The notes: generated by a model not told the origin, from the letters alone. A stretch of DNA of 64,000 nucleotides from Symsagittifera roscoffensis (GCF_963678635.1 NC_087062.1:12692670-12756669), one strand, 5' to 3'. Positions 11,464-22,144 are shown, counted from the first letter of the stretch. Numbers and translations are program-made.

Positions 11464-11984
11464 TTACCTGGTCAGATTGGGTGGGGGATCGGAAATAGAC
11501 AGTGTTTGGAACCCGAAAGGAGAATACCCCATAAGACCGTTAGTAATGGGGAGGAAAAACGCGTGACAATCAGGTACCAGACATTTTTTTAACGAAAAGA
11601 CCACATTGGTCGCCTTTGAATTTTGGGTGTACTCACCACATTTTTTATATTTATTCATTTTTCTCAGTCAATTTTTTACGTTTTCGGATCAAATTTAATT
11701 GATTTTTTAACGAATTGGAAATCATAAGGCGCTTGCTAACAAGTCGTATTTCGACTTACGTCGGATTAATAAAGGGAAAGTAATTTCAGGGTGGTAAGCA
11801 GGTAAAACTTTGATTCACAAGATTGAGTTTTGGGGATTTTCTAACACTAGAGTTCTAGAGGTGGTACTGGGATAGTGGATCGGAAATTGCAATACTCGAC
11901 ACAAGGTACAGGAGAAATCATCAATCAGACGAAGAAACACTTGAGCTACGGGGTTGGAAGAAGTGCAAAGAGTCTAGCCTACGG
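11464..11984. other. Outer right foldback arm, no gene seen
   Basis: The sequence pairs weakly with 4.93-5.1 kb on the opposite strand. It holds no supported coding region. Confidence 0.4.
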
Positions 11985-12105
11985 TCTTGGGATAGTGATC
12001 TAAGTGTCCCAACACTCAGTCTTGGGATAATGATCTAAGTGTCCCAACATTAAGGAACAGGAGATCCGACTGTCCCAACACTGAGGAACAGGAGATTCGA
12101 CTGTT
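11985..12105. repeat. Two short tandem repeats, inverted relic of the 4.2-4.9 kb minisatellite
   Basis: Two copies of a 35-bp unit containing CTTGGGATA(A/G)TGATCTAAG are followed by two copies of a 34-bp unit with GGAACAGGAGAT(C/T)CGACTGT. Both contain TCTTGGGA or TGTCCCAACA, matching the minisatellite in inverse orientation. Confidence 0.7.
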
Positions 12106-12216
12106 TTGTCTTTTCTTGTTTTCCTATTTCGTTCTCCTTATTTGATTGTTATTTTCTGATGGCGGTTTTCACAGCTTTTTTTTGTACTCATCAAAATTAA
12201 TCGTTGTTTTGTGTCT

Positions 12217-12591
12217 TCAAAATTTAACCCACGCCTTTTTTTTGGCACTGATTGCTTTTGTATTAGAGTTTACGAGTGGTACCGCTTTGTATTCGTGTTT
12301 GAATTTCAATAGTTGTACATAATTCTCTGTTACATTTGTTGTAAGACTTTGTCGCAGGTTTCTCCATACCTTATTTACGTCATTTGCATATTTGATCTCG
12401 ACCTTCGAAAGCTCTATTTGCATTCCTACATAATCACCTTTGGCGAAGTTATATCGGGTTTTGCTTTTGATATTGACCCGGCTTACGTGTAGTTCTGCTT
12501 CAATGAAAACATGCTCACTCTGAAGTAGTAGAAGAGTGAGCTGATCAGGGTGAAGGGGGGGGGGGGGTCGGGGTTGGTTAGTGACCCCCAT
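12217..12591 (-). pseudogene. LINE (non-LTR retrotransposon) endonuclease C-terminal fragment
   Basis: A 124-codon frame whose middle matches the end of an APE-type endonuclease and the linker to RT: QSEHVFIEAELHV (the SDH-like catalytic end motif), YNFAKGDYVGM, then DVNKVWRNLRQSL and a closing KKKAWVKF. This pattern is typical of CR1/L2-like LINEs. Only this piece is present. The N-terminal ~25 residues (poly-proline from a C run) are not family sequence, and no RT follows. It is a truncated relic beside the Polinton's left end. Confidence 0.6.
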
Positions 12592-12593
12592 GT

Positions 12594-12870
12594 ATCAAGA
12601 TAAGGAATAGAGCATCCGGTCACCAACCTATGTATTAAGATAGGGAATAGATTTCCTATGTATTAGGATAGGGAATAGGATTCCTGATGTATTAAGATGG
12701 TAGGGTTTCAGATGGTAAGTTTCAGATTGTAAGTTTTTTTGGCACCCGAGTTTCCCATGTGTAGTGTATAGATTTTCCTAAAAATGCAAAATTCCTTGTA
12801 GGGAATTAAGAACTCACTAGGATAGGGAATAGGTTTCCTAATTTATTACGATGGTAAAGTTGCAGGTGGT
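12594..12870. repeat. Degenerate tandem repeats abutting the Polinton left end
   Basis: There are at least four copies of a ~30-bp motif around GTATTA(A/G)GATAGGGAATAG (12594-12700 and again at 12817-12845). Several copies of AGATGGTAAGTTTC also occur (12690-12735, 12851-12885), one of them followed by a CACCCGAGTTT block like that in the Polinton terminus. The element end is therefore embedded in copies of itself. Confidence 0.75.
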
Positions 12871-12871
12871 A

Positions 12872-12972
12872 AGATGGTAAGTTCCAAAAAAAAAACATTT
12901 TTGCGCCCGAGTTTTTTGGAGCTCGAGTTTGCCGATACTTGCGTTTTTTTTCTAACTTTTACGATTTGTTAT
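12872..12972 (+). repeat. Polinton left terminal inverted repeat
   Basis: It begins AGATGGTAAGTTCC and runs through CGCCCGAGTTTTTTGGAGCT, GATACTTGC and TACGATTT. Each block occurs inverted, in the same order, at the right end. The 5'-AG start is usual for Polintons. Confidence 0.85.
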
Positions 12973-12982
12973 ATGTAACGGC

Positions 12983-14231
12983 TATCTTGTCTCACAAAAT
13001 TTTGGTATGGTAAATTTCAGATGATAAGTTTCAGAAATTTCCTTGAAAATATTGTAAGTTTTAATTGCAAATACATATTATCTTGAAAAAGCATTTTATA
13101 TAAAAAAATCAAAAAAAAATTGAATGGTAGGTTTTAGATGTTAAGTTTCGACAAAAGTTAAATTTCGATGTAGAGTATGGGATCATAAACTAATAAATCA
13201 CAGAATATTTTTTTTTCTCGAAAGAATCTTTTAAATACTTATTTCATCTTTATATCCCCTCAGGTTATCTGAGGAAGTTTGTCCGGAGGGGATTATCTTT
13301 GACAAACTAATTATTCAGCTCCTTGAGATATCAGAAGAATCTAGACAGTTCCCCACGGTTGATTACTTTTATATCCCATTCAATCTTTTATTCCCCAGGT
13401 TATCAGGAGAACGGATGACAGCTCCATTATACTAATTAAATTTTCGCTTTATTTTAATCTTTTTTCACATAATTATCCCACAATCATATGACAGACGCAT
13501 TTTAGCAGATCTTTACAGAGTTAATGAAGCGTTAATTACTTTCTTGAGAGAATAAAATCTTAATTTCTCATAAAAATTGAAATACTTCCAATCAAAATTG
13601 CTTTAACTTTTCATTGGAACTAAGATAAAAATATGCGAAAAAACTTTAGGTTTCGACCAATCTGATGTTTTTATCTAGTTCTTATATTTACCTCAGCTGG
13701 TTTTTTTTTATTCTGTCATATTTCTTGCTACGATTCATTTCAGTTTTCTTTTATCACTTTGTCTTTAATCTTTTAAAAATTCTTTGAATTTTCCGAATTT
13801 TCCAAAAAAACTATCATCCAAATTTGTCAATTGCTCCGCCACGGTAAAAGTTTACACTGAGAAAGACATAGTATCATAATTTTCTTGTGTCTGATTTTTT
13901 TGTAAAATAATTTTTCTATCTTTCTCATTGTAAACATTTAAGAAGATTATACAATTTACCAGAAGTTGGTTACAAATTTTGGTAAAATTATCTATTCTAT
14001 CGTTAATTATTTCAATTAGGAGACTACAACATCCATCTTCGATAATCATTCTCCGTGTTTCTCACTATAAAGTTTGTTGCTAAGAAGCTTTTTGTAAAAA
14101 AAAAAATTAGGGAAATTAAAGAGTTAAATTACATAAATAATCTAACAATTTACTACATCGTATCGTAACTTTACTGCAAAAATTTAAACTTAAAAATAAA
14201 AAATGTACAGAAAAAATACAAAACAAGCACA
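12983..14231. other. AT-rich subterminal Polinton DNA, no gene recognised
   Basis: It contains short repeats of TATCCC...CAGGTTATC (13250-13410) and a 65-codon minus-strand frame (13852-14049) that I cannot assign. Confidence 0.3.
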
Positions 14232-14510
14232 TCATGAGCATTATTCAAGTTCTTCTGGAAGAATATAAAAACAAGAAATGCTGAATATATTGCATAAAAT
14301 CCTCACAAATTATCAGTTTTTTGTAGCTTTCGAGAAACCATTCGTCGATAATTTTTTGGCAAAAAGAGGTAAATTGATCTTTTTCTTCCCAAAGAATCAG
14401 CAAGGTAGTAGCTTTTATCCAGTCGAGCAATCATGATCTAGTGTTCTCCTCTATCCTTGCCTGGGGCTGAGTTAATAATTGCAAAAGTGTAATTTGTTAG
14501 TTGAGGTACT
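14232..14510 (-). pseudogene. Polinton adenain-like cysteine protease (PRO) fragment
   Basis: Reading the minus strand, the frame holds NYTFAIINSAPGKDRGEH (catalytic His at 14441-14443), then a TAG where a Trp is usual, then the acidic-residue motif ADSLGRKR, and LQKTDNL followed by TGA exactly where the catalytic Cys is expected, then GFYAIYSAF. The H...D...Q...(C)GFYA order is that of adenovirus-type C5 proteases found in Polintons, where they mature the capsid. Upstream sequence to about 14790 may hold a diverged N-terminus. Next to the capsid gene, as in canonical elements. Inactive: two stops in the catalytic core. Confidence 0.75.
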
Positions 14511-14792
14511 GAACCAGAAGGGTACCCATATACTTGAACTTGAGCTCTGGAAGTCTTTCAATGACTTGCAAAAGTGAAAAAATTAAGTAGTCTCTAAAAA
14601 GAAAGAAATTGATAGTTTGATACAACACTTTAGGATAAAAAAAAGAATGATTAATGACTTACACGCATTTAGGTAATGAATCAACAAAGTCCCATACACA
14701 AGTCTTATGTAGTGGACAAAGGTAATTGAACACTGTTTTACAGTCTAGGTTGAAAAAGTGTCGCGTGTTTTCAACTAAACAACCTTTTTTGT

Positions 14793-15837
14793 CTATTTTT
14801 TTGGAGTTTTAGCTCTGAAGAAAAACAAAATAATTATTACAGAGACAATAACGAAGAAAAGACCCAAAGAAGTTACAATATTTTTATAGGAACCTGAAAA
14901 CCATGAAAAAAATTGATCCTTTTTAGCGACTGTTCCGAATTTGTCAATTTGAATGTTTGACAGTCTTTCTCCCAAGACTATCACTTCTGTTACTTGCTCC
15001 AAGGGAAATTGGAAAAACTTTTCTAATCTCAAGCTTTCTTCGCTAAGTTCTGGATAATGCAAATGTTCAGCTGCATCCTTTAATGAAGTCAAGTCCAAGT
15101 TTAGAATATAGTGATTTTGAAAATCTTCCCTAGGAAGAGCTGGAAAATTTTTGTTAAACTTCATTTATTTCATTGTTGTAACATAGGGGTGACAAAGAGA
15201 AGTTGTATCTAATGAAATAATTGCTCTTCCGCCAAGAATAATTCTAAGCTCTTTCAAATGAAATTGTTGATTCTTGAAAGGAACAGCTGAATTTGTATTC
15301 ATTGCAATAGCTATTCTTCTGATTGGGGCATTATTGAAAACATTTTCCTGGATAAACTGGTTTTGACAAGATGGAATGATAAAGTTTCTTGCTATAGTTT
15401 CCATGTAATTGTAATGAGCAGGTTCCCTTTCCAGATTTCATTGCAAGCATTGATGATTAGGCTCAGCTACTAAAATTCTTCTAGTAAACAGCAAACAATC
15501 AACAATTTTCAGACTAACATTTGGATTATCAGACAGCATGTAAAATTTAGGTCTAGCACGTTTTACTTTATTTCGATTTTTAGTTTTTTGTTTTAAGGTT
15601 TTTTTCACAGGTAAGCAAGTCAATGGCTAGCCTACCATAGAGTGAAAAAGTTATCCCTGATCTTAAAGAATTTGCTCTATCAGTGAACGGATACATATCA
15701 AATGCTTCCCGATATCCTTTCAAATTATATCCGTGACAAGCAAATTTTCCATTATTACTCACTGCCGACGAGTTGAATTCGTTCGATATTTTTGCTTTAT
15801 GAGGATATAATGCTTTGGCGTTTTGAAACATTTCAAT
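14793..15837 (-). pseudogene. Polinton major capsid protein (double jelly-roll, F54H12.2-like)
   Basis: Four consecutive frame pieces give one diverged protein. 15831-15580 starts MFQNAKALYPHKAKI and includes DMYPFTDRANSLRSG. 15623-15438 includes ARPKFYMLSDNPNV. 15404-15165 includes SCQNQFIQENVFNNAPIRR. 15164-14793 includes DFQNHYILNLDLTSLKDA and VTEVIVLGERLSN. These are hallmarks of the capsid family annotated in many invertebrates as F54H12.2-like. One frameshift lies near 15600, with in-frame stops at 15438 (TGA where Trp is expected) and 15165. Oddly, the last piece continues in frame into a hydrophobic helix (SLGLFFVIVSVIIILFFF) and a basic tail, so a membrane segment is fused or read through at the C-terminus. 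Confidence 0.82.
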
Positions 15838-15869
15838 TTTAAAATAAACTTCTCAATTGGTGAAAAGAA

Positions 15870-16170
15870 AACGTTGTAGATTGTTTCCATAAGTGAAGAA
15901 AGATTTTTTCTTCCAACTCCCAACTGTTTTCAAACTGTTTTTGTTCCAAAATCTTTTGCAAAAGTTTTGAGTTTCTTTCATCCACTGACAACTTCTCGAA
16001 TCTCTGGAGCAGCTATTTCAAATAAATCTGCTCCGATTCTTTTTGCAACTGGGACTATATATTTTTAAATAAAGGGAATCGCAGTTCTCCCAAGAGTTTG
16101 TGCAAGAGCACCAAAACTTTTTCCACGTTGTCTTGCATGTCCACAAAAATGAGAAAATTAGCTGAAATTT
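15870..16170 (-). pseudogene. Small basic Polinton protein (minor capsid-associated type)
   Basis: Between capsid genes the minus strand reads ARQRGKSFGALAQTLGRTAI, then VAKRIGADLFEIAAPEI, then KKLKTFAKDFG, broken by TGA and TAA stops. Small Gly/Lys/Arg-rich proteins with a GRGxxFGAL-like start occur beside capsid genes in Polintons and are compared with adenoviral core/minor capsid peptides. Function is inferred from position and composition only. Confidence 0.5.
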
Positions 16171-16197
16171 CCGCAACCATTTCGTATGAAGTATAAA

Positions 16198-17042
16198 TCA
16201 AAAATGATAACCCGAAACCCTGTGAAACAAGATAACAACTCGTGTAATTCCTACGGACACAAAAGGAACTTTTTCAACTGTAAAATTGCTTTGTTCTATT
16301 TTTATGCTGTGAAATTTTTTTTTTAATTTCTCAAATTGTAGATTCGTAAAAGATTGATAAGTAATGTACTGTCCTGTAGATAATATGTCTCCATTTTTAC
16401 TTCGGAAATGAAAGTAATACAACGAAGTAAAAGAGTTTTTGTATCACCTACTATATTATATTCTATGATATCACTATAAATCATTAGGGAATGTATTCTT
16501 ATAATTTCGTGAGAATACTGAAACTAATGTGGACCATTTTCTTTCATTATAACCTTTGTCTGCTTTTGTTCTAAATCACAACCAAAAATGTGACTCAAAT
16601 CAGCACTCTGAATTTTAAACACTGATTGATCCTCACGTAAATGAGTGGCAATTTTTTGTGTAATTTTATCTACTGAAACATAAATTCCGTTATTTTCATA
16701 TTTTTGTAGGCCCATACGTTTTCGAACTTTGTCATTTATGGCTAAACTATATCAACAATACTTGGATACAATCCAGCTTCAATATGCATCGGTTTAATCG
16801 TTCTTTTTTCCTCAGGACCTCCGACCATCTATGAATGTAAACTTTCCGTCAGTAACGTTTTGGTCCAATGAAGGGTACAATAATTCTGAAATAGCAACCT
16901 CCCATTCTCCTTTAAGATGTGTTTCTTCCGGTAGAAAGTTTGTAAAGCAACTGGGACTATTATTCGGATAACAATTAAAAGAAGCATTAGCAACTATTTC
17001 AATAGTAAAAGAATCCATAACAACTGATTGATAGAAATTCAA
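16198..17042 (-). pseudogene. Polinton minor capsid (penton-like) protein
   Basis: Pieces run 17042-16812 (MDSFTIEIVANASFNCY near the start and EWEVAISELLYPS), 16715-16524 (YVSVDKITQKIATHL, SADLSHIFGCDLEQKQ) and 16422-16198 (NGDILSTGQYITYQSF, PFVSVGITRVV). Together they span a roughly 280-residue protein that is widespread in animal genomes within Polintons and is interpreted as the single jelly-roll minor capsid. At least two stops separate the first two pieces, which share a frame, and the last piece is in another frame. It lies directly upstream of the basic protein and major capsid gene in transcription order. Confidence 0.72.
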
Positions 17043-17078
17043 TTTAAAAAAAGAATTTTCTCTAATTTGAACAATTTC

Positions 17079-18010
17079 TCAGCTCTTTCTCATAAAGTTT
17101 CCCAGAAATTTTTTTTTCGAGATCTTTGATGATGTAGTAGGAGGTTTTTTTGACGATATTGCCGAAATTTCAAAAATTTCATCTGTAAACTGTGGTTTGT
17201 ATCCTTTTCGGAACGGAATATCAATTTTCGAAACTCTAACTCTACCACCAATTTTGAATTTTGGTTTAGTATATTTCATGAACGATTTTCTATACAAAAC
17301 TGATTGAAAAAAATCACTATTTCTTACATCTCTAGGAGATTTTTGCGACATCTCTAGGAGATTTGGAGTTCAATGTAAAAACAAATTGCTGCAGTTTGGG
17401 AACAAGTTTTTCACTATGATCTTCAAAGTAGCGATAGATTATATGTTTTAAAGACTGAATTGCTCTCTCTGCAAAACAGCTTTTGTTTCGCTCATTGTTG
17501 AGTAAACTTCAATGTCTTTCTCCTTGCAAAAGTTTTTAAAAGTTCCCCATATTCTGTTCCCTTATCAGCCCAAATTTTTTTAGGAGTGTTATTTCGAGAA
17601 ATTTTTTTTCTGAAAGCTTGTAAAGTCTCTGTGGCATACTGTGATTTCATTGTTTGAACTCTGACAAATCTCGAAAAAATAATCACCGCAACTAATAACT
17701 TGACTCCCTTGTTTTAACTAGCTAACTTGTCTACAAAACCCAAGTCCATACACCAGATTTCATTGATATATTTAGAAAAAGCTTGAAGTCTTCGGAAACG
17801 CCTGATCGGTGGACCAAATTTTGTATACGATTTCTTGGTTTAACAAATTTTTTCTACCTTTTTTTTGATAAACCACTCGCTTTACTCAAGTTTTGAATAG
17901 AACCGTACGCAGCTCTGCCCCTAGAATACAATCTGTTTAGTCTTACCTTTTTAGATTTTGAGAGAGATCCAAGTTCCTCTGTCTTTTACTTTGGAATTCT
18001 TGTTAATAAC
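17079..18010 (-). pseudogene. Polinton retroviral-type (DDE) integrase
   Basis: Transcription order shows a basic N-terminal helix region (RAAYGSIQNLSKASGLSKK near 17850-17920), then INEIWCMDLGFVDKLA with the first Asp, SRFVRVQTMKSQYATETL, KKIWADKGTEYG with the second Asp, FAERAIQSLKHIIYRYFEDH with the Glu, and a C-terminal chromo/SH3-like region (KPKFKIGGRVRVSKIDI, 17351-17079). All three DDE residues survive although a stop follows KLAS and frameshifts break the frame near 17490-17510 and 17350. The enzyme would join element ends to the target. It is located between the ATPase and minor capsid genes. Confidence 0.85.
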
Positions 18011-18527
18011 AAGCTTAGGAGGAAGTTGAGTTGCTCCCAAAATAGTAAAGTAAATATCTGGAAATTCGGTGTTTTTTCGCTTTAGTGCTCACTCAAAGTC
18101 TACAATATATTCTTTTGTATCTCGATTATCCAATATAATATTGTCTGATTGGCTGAGTTTATTTCTGAGAGAATTCAAAATAAAAACAAAAAGGTATTTA
18201 TTGTTGATCGTTTTCAACCTTGCATTTAAAGCACTCTTATTAGGATCAAATTTGTTTTGGTAGAATCTCCTCTTTTTCTTGCTTTTGATCCAATTTTTGT
18301 TTTCTTGGAAGTGTACTTTGTGATTGATAAACTGAGTACGGAATTAAAACAAGCTGTTCCATACTATGTCAATTGCTTAATGACAAAAGTGGTGATGATA
18401 GAGATTTATTGTAACCCTTTAGTTGAACTTAAAAAATTCTTCTTTTGTGTAGAGGAGTTCTTTTTTGTGTTAGTTCTGAAATTTCTTTTTGATATTTTAC
18501 TACGTATTTTTTCCGAAGATCTTGGAG
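18011..18527. other. Region between integrase and ATPase, no separate gene supported
   Basis: The minus strand continues past the ATPase end with a Lys/Ser-rich tail (SKPIKKIAPRSSEKILRSK), probably the eroded C-terminal tail of the ATPase. Small plus-strand frames here are not supported. Confidence 0.35.
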
Positions 18528-19364
18528 CTATCTTCTTAATAGGTTTACTAAACACTCGCTCAGAAACTGAATGAAATCTTTTGGATAATTGAGAATGAAT
18601 TGTTTTCGAAGCCTTAGGGAAAATCTTTGAAATATTGGGAGAATAGAGACGTATTGTGTACTCATTGTCCTAAACTTTGTCTCAACTCCTGCTGGCAAAT
18701 ATTTTTTTTTGGAACTGAACAATTATTAGAGCAACACCTAAGTGAATCAACTGTTTTTGGGGTTAGATCAATAAGTAAATGAGCATAAGGAACAGATGTT
18801 GCATCTTGATTTCACTCTTTCAATTGAGATCCTAGACCTAGTTGTTGACTTAAGGTATTGATTTGTAAAACATCCCTAGGCGACTTGAAGAAGACTATGT
18901 TTGTATTTTGTAACTCTACATCTCTTCTTAATTTGCTTTGATGAAATAATTTGTGTTTGATGTATATTGTATTCAGTCCCCTGTGTCTCCCAGCATTGGC
19001 AATTTTTACAAATTAAATGGAATTTGAAGTTTCTTCACAAGAATCATCAAACATAGGCAGATACTTAGTTCCGTTATTGGGAAGATTTTCAATCAAATCA
19101 AAATCTACTCCTTGGACAAATTTAAGGTTTTTTGTTTGCATTTAACTATAAAGAGGTTGATAATGTTGATAAAATTTAAAAAATTTTGTCCAATGCTGGT
19201 TGGAAAGTATCAATTTTTAACCAATCAAAAATTGGATGGGTTTTTCCAGTTCTACTTGATCCAACTAGGGAAATAAACATTCGTTCTTTGTTAGCTATTA
19301 TTTTATTCATAGATTTGAAGAAGGTAGAATATAACCGACTGTACTTGATAAGATAGCTACCCAA
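18528..19364 (-). pseudogene. Polinton genome-packaging ATPase (FtsK/HerA superfamily)
   Basis: The 5' piece (19364-19176) contains Walker A, VGSSRTGKT, then FDWLKIDTFQPALDKIF. The middle is frameshifted but shows a Walker B-like LPMFDDSCEETS (near 19030-19060) and remains of an NTLSQQLGLGSQL segment (near 18860). The 3' piece (18722-18528, same frame as the 5' piece) has KKKYLPAGVETKF. This order is characteristic of the Polinton ATPase that pumps DNA into capsids. Several stops and frameshifts occur between about 18730 and 19175. Confidence 0.85.
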
Positions 19365-19830
19365 ACTGTTGTTTCTTCACATGTTGTGGATAACATAATT
19401 CGAAAGATTGCAAATACTAGCATGAAAACTATAACAAAAAAGTGGCACAAAAAACTAAACGAGATCCATTACATGTACGTCCAAACAATTTTCATGACTT
19501 TGGTTCATGATTTTCGTTCAAGATTTTCTTCATTAAAACAAAATTTCCTAAATTTACGGGCCTGTCACATTGATCGACCATCTTAACTCTAAAAAGAAAA
19601 AAATGACAATGAAACTTAATTAATGTTTGAAAAAGGTAGTACATTAAGATTATTATGATTTACAGTTTGTTAAAAAACATCGATTTTTTGTTCCGTATGC
19701 AAATGCTTTTCTTTCTGCACAGTGAAGAGTTTTTGCATGAAGAAATGGTTAGTTGCTACACCTGCAATCATATTCCTCATCTTTGAATATCAAAAACTGA
19801 CTTTCAGCGCACGCGTAGTCATCGAAATTA

Positions 19831-20124
19831 TTAATCTTTGTTTTCCATAAATTCTGAGAGAATCTTATATTTTTCATAACCTTTTGCAAAAAAATCTGTT
19901 TCTGTGGCTGGTAGATATTTCAATATTTTTTCAAGTTCAGTATATTTTTTAGTAACCACTGCTCCAACTGATTCCGTGAAGATGGTTTGTACACCAAGAA
20001 GATTGGGATGTTGCTTTGATTTTTTTGGGAGGAAGAAAGGAATATCCTAGAGTTTGTCCATCCTTATAAACTCTTTCACTACATTGTTTTCAATACATTC
20101 AATATCCAAAACAACCAAACTCAT
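19831..20124 (-). pseudogene. Small Polinton protein with DxE motif, possible DEDD-exonuclease-like
   Basis: The frame starts MSLVVLDIECIENNVVKEF and ends FAKGYEKYKILSEFMENKD, with one internal TAG after RMDKL. The opening hydrophobic strand followed by DIE resembles motif I of DEDD nucleases, but I see no other motifs. The piece may instead be the N-terminus of a larger protein that includes the adjacent 20.2-20.6 kb fragment. Confidence 0.35.
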
Positions 20125-20232
20125 TCTATTAACTGTTTTCTCTGGTGTTTTTTTATTAAAAAAATTAACAATGAAAAAATGCAGATACTGATGAAGCAAA
20201 TATTTTAACATATAAACAGAAAATTATTCCAG

Positions 20233-20582
20233 TCACGTAACCAAGAAAGAGTGAACTGGGGTTGCAACATAACAATACGCAGATCCTTTTTTCGTAGTAG
20301 GTTTCACAGATCCAGCAGAGTCATGTAGAATTGCATGTAGTCTAAAGATTTTGGAGTTTGCAAAAAAATGATCCTTACAGGATTTTCGGTATCCAATTAA
20401 ACCTCCAAAAAGAATTTTTTGTCCATTTCTTCCAAAATTATGTCCGGGTCCAAAATAATACAGGTACAAAGAAATAAATTTTTTCTTTTCGTATTTGACG
20501 AAAAATCTTGCTTTATTATCTCAAAAATTCTTAGAATTTCATTCAATTTATGTATGTTCATTTTCAACAGTGTATTCGTCAA
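20233..20582 (-). pseudogene. Unidentified Polinton gene fragment
   Basis: Two overlapping frames contain YYFGPGHNFGRNGQKILFGG, FRLHAILHDSAGSVK and AYCYVATPVHSFLVT. The composition looks like real protein, not noise, and it lies upstream of the DxE fragment on the same strand, but I do not recognise the family. Confidence 0.35.
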
Positions 20583-20790
20583 TAATGATGCAAGATTTTT
20601 TTTGTATGTCTCTACATAACCTTGTAATGAAGAAAGTATATCGAGTAACTTATCAGATTCTTCTCTTTCTAGTTGTAAAGATTGATTATTTTTCCATTGA
20701 TTTCTATTTCTACCATATTCTATAAATTCTATTTTTTTTGTTATCGGATCTGTATCCTATGAAAATTTTTCTTCTACCATTATGCAGAGG

Positions 20791-21049
20791 CTAAAAAAAT
20801 GAGATGTTTTTGAGTCTACGTCCAAAGTCTTCAAGTTTGGTTAATTTTTGTGCTTCTATAAATGTTAGTGAAATTTTTTGAGACTTTTCTTCTAGAACAA
20901 TATGAAAAAATCCCAATTTCTTGTGAAGATTTAAGAGTAAATTTCTTGAAAAACCAATATTCCAGCTCATACTGTTCAACACCAATACTAAATGAAAAAT
21001 GATTTTGAGGATAAATTGTTAAATTACAAGACAAAAACATAATTAACAC
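20791..21049 (-). pseudogene. Unidentified Polinton fragment
   Basis: Two overlapping frames of 64 and 72 codons (FFHIVLEEKSQKISLTFIEA; SFSIGVEQYELEYWF) look like one frameshifted coding segment just downstream of the next gene. No family recognised. Confidence 0.25.
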
Positions 21050-21052
21050 AAA

Positions 21053-21271
21053 TTATTGTACATTACAGTTCTCAACAAACATAAAATCTCCCAAAATTTG
21101 GGACAGTTCTTTGAATTCGTTCAAAGTATAGTTGACATAGGCACTTTGTTTCATTGCTCCATTCTCTTTTGCGGTGAACAGTCGAATCTGAGTGTAGGGA
21201 GGTTTGTTAATATTGTACCTCTTGATCGTAACACAAAATTGTCTTCTATTGTATCTTGCTATGTCATACAC
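21053..21271 (-). pseudogene. Small Polinton protein, possibly PC4-like ssDNA-binding
   Basis: The frame has 72 codons with FCVTIKRYN...IRLFTAKENGAMKQSAYVNY and TLNEFKELSQILGDF. The spacing of an Ile/Arg/Tyr strand, an acidic-Met-Lys turn and a Thr...Leu helix is reminiscent of the PC4/Sub1 fold. This is a weak pattern match only. Upstream minus-strand sequence to 21420 continues with stops. Confidence 0.25.
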
Positions 21272-21420
21272 TTCGCTCCAGTTGGCTTCTTGACAGAAGT
21301 GAGTTCCAATATAGGAACGAGTCCAAGTTTTCAGTATCGTAAAAACTATATTTCTAATTGCCGAGATTGCTTCTCCTTCTTTTTCACCAAGATAGACTTG
21401 CTGTCTTTTTTCGTGTTGTC

Positions 21421-21666
21421 CTAACTCATTTTTGTTGAATAATTGAAAGCAGGGTTCAAAATAAATTTTCCCCTTGTAGGATTTTTGGGACTAAGCAAAT
21501 CTCCCAATTCTTGTTTGATTTTTAGAGAATTAAATATAATTGGGACTAGTGTCGTTTCTTGAAAGCTTTTTTCAATAGGAGAACAGACGAATATTAGTTT
21601 AAGAGAATTGAGAGAAATGATATTGAGATTAAACGAAAATGGAAGTAAAAAATATGAGTCATTCAA
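21421..21666 (-). pseudogene. Unidentified Polinton fragment, most upstream of the minus-strand genes
   Basis: An 81-codon frame (PFSFNLNIISLNSLKLIFVC, LGDLLSPKNPTRGKFIL). Position suggests it begins the minus-strand gene cluster. Function not recognised. Confidence 0.25.
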
Positions 21667-22144
21667 TTAACCACAAAAGAAGATAGGACTATAATAGGAA
21701 TTTTTGAGTGAAATTTCCAATTGTGGAATTGTGTAGGTGTTAGTGTTCCTATATAAATCCAAAATTCTCTGCAAAAATCATTGTTCCAGATGGCTGCAGC
21801 TATGTGTCGAATTCTTCCCAGCTTTTATTCAGATTATTGTTGAAAATCACTAACTATTTGAGTTTCCAGTGATTTTTACGAAAAATATATAGTAAACAAC
21901 ATTTTTGTGTCTCTAACCCCAATTCTTACTGTTCTTTGGAAAATTATAAGTTCCACATACTTCTGATTGGTTCATCTTTCGATCAAATTTTACAACGAAT
22001 GGGTAATTTTCATTTCACATACCAAACTATCTGTTAATTTTACACTCTGTACAATTACAGGTTTTATTCGAATGTTGTTTCATCAACTGGCGAAATTTTC
22101 AATCAATTTGACCGCGCTGTTCATCACAATTTGAAATGGAAAGG

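Larger units (their letters stand above)
4930..11910. repeat. Giant imperfect inverted repeat (foldback element) centred near 7.36 kb
   Basis: The left arm (about 4.93-7.30 kb) reappears reverse-complemented to the right. Landmarks are the CTCTAG block at 4970 versus 11850, the GGTCACCTCTTCCAG repeats at 5770-5950 versus 11300-11350, the T-rich GTCCCCCTAG block at 6120-6240 versus 11020-11140, GGAGCGCCATAAAAACACTA at 6421 versus 10800-10822, and the AAGGTCAAACTTCC core at 7291 versus 7423. The right arm is longer because part of it is tandemly duplicated. No coding sequence is recognisable; the short ORFs are not preserved between copies of the arms. The structure resembles a foldback-type transposon or a head-to-head LTR pair. 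No transposase is present, so the class is inferred only from structure. Confidence 0.8.

Noticed and set aside
14303-14305. TGA at the catalytic cysteine position of the Polinton protease, suggesting selenocysteine
   Set aside because: The same frame has a TAG right after the catalytic His and every neighbouring gene is broken. A Cys-to-stop point mutation is far simpler, and no selenocysteine insertion element was looked for or seen.
20233-20469. Phospholipase A2-like domain suggested by YFGPGH
   Set aside because: The Ca-binding loop resembles GPG but the required HD catalytic pair is absent (KDHFF), so the match is too weak to name.
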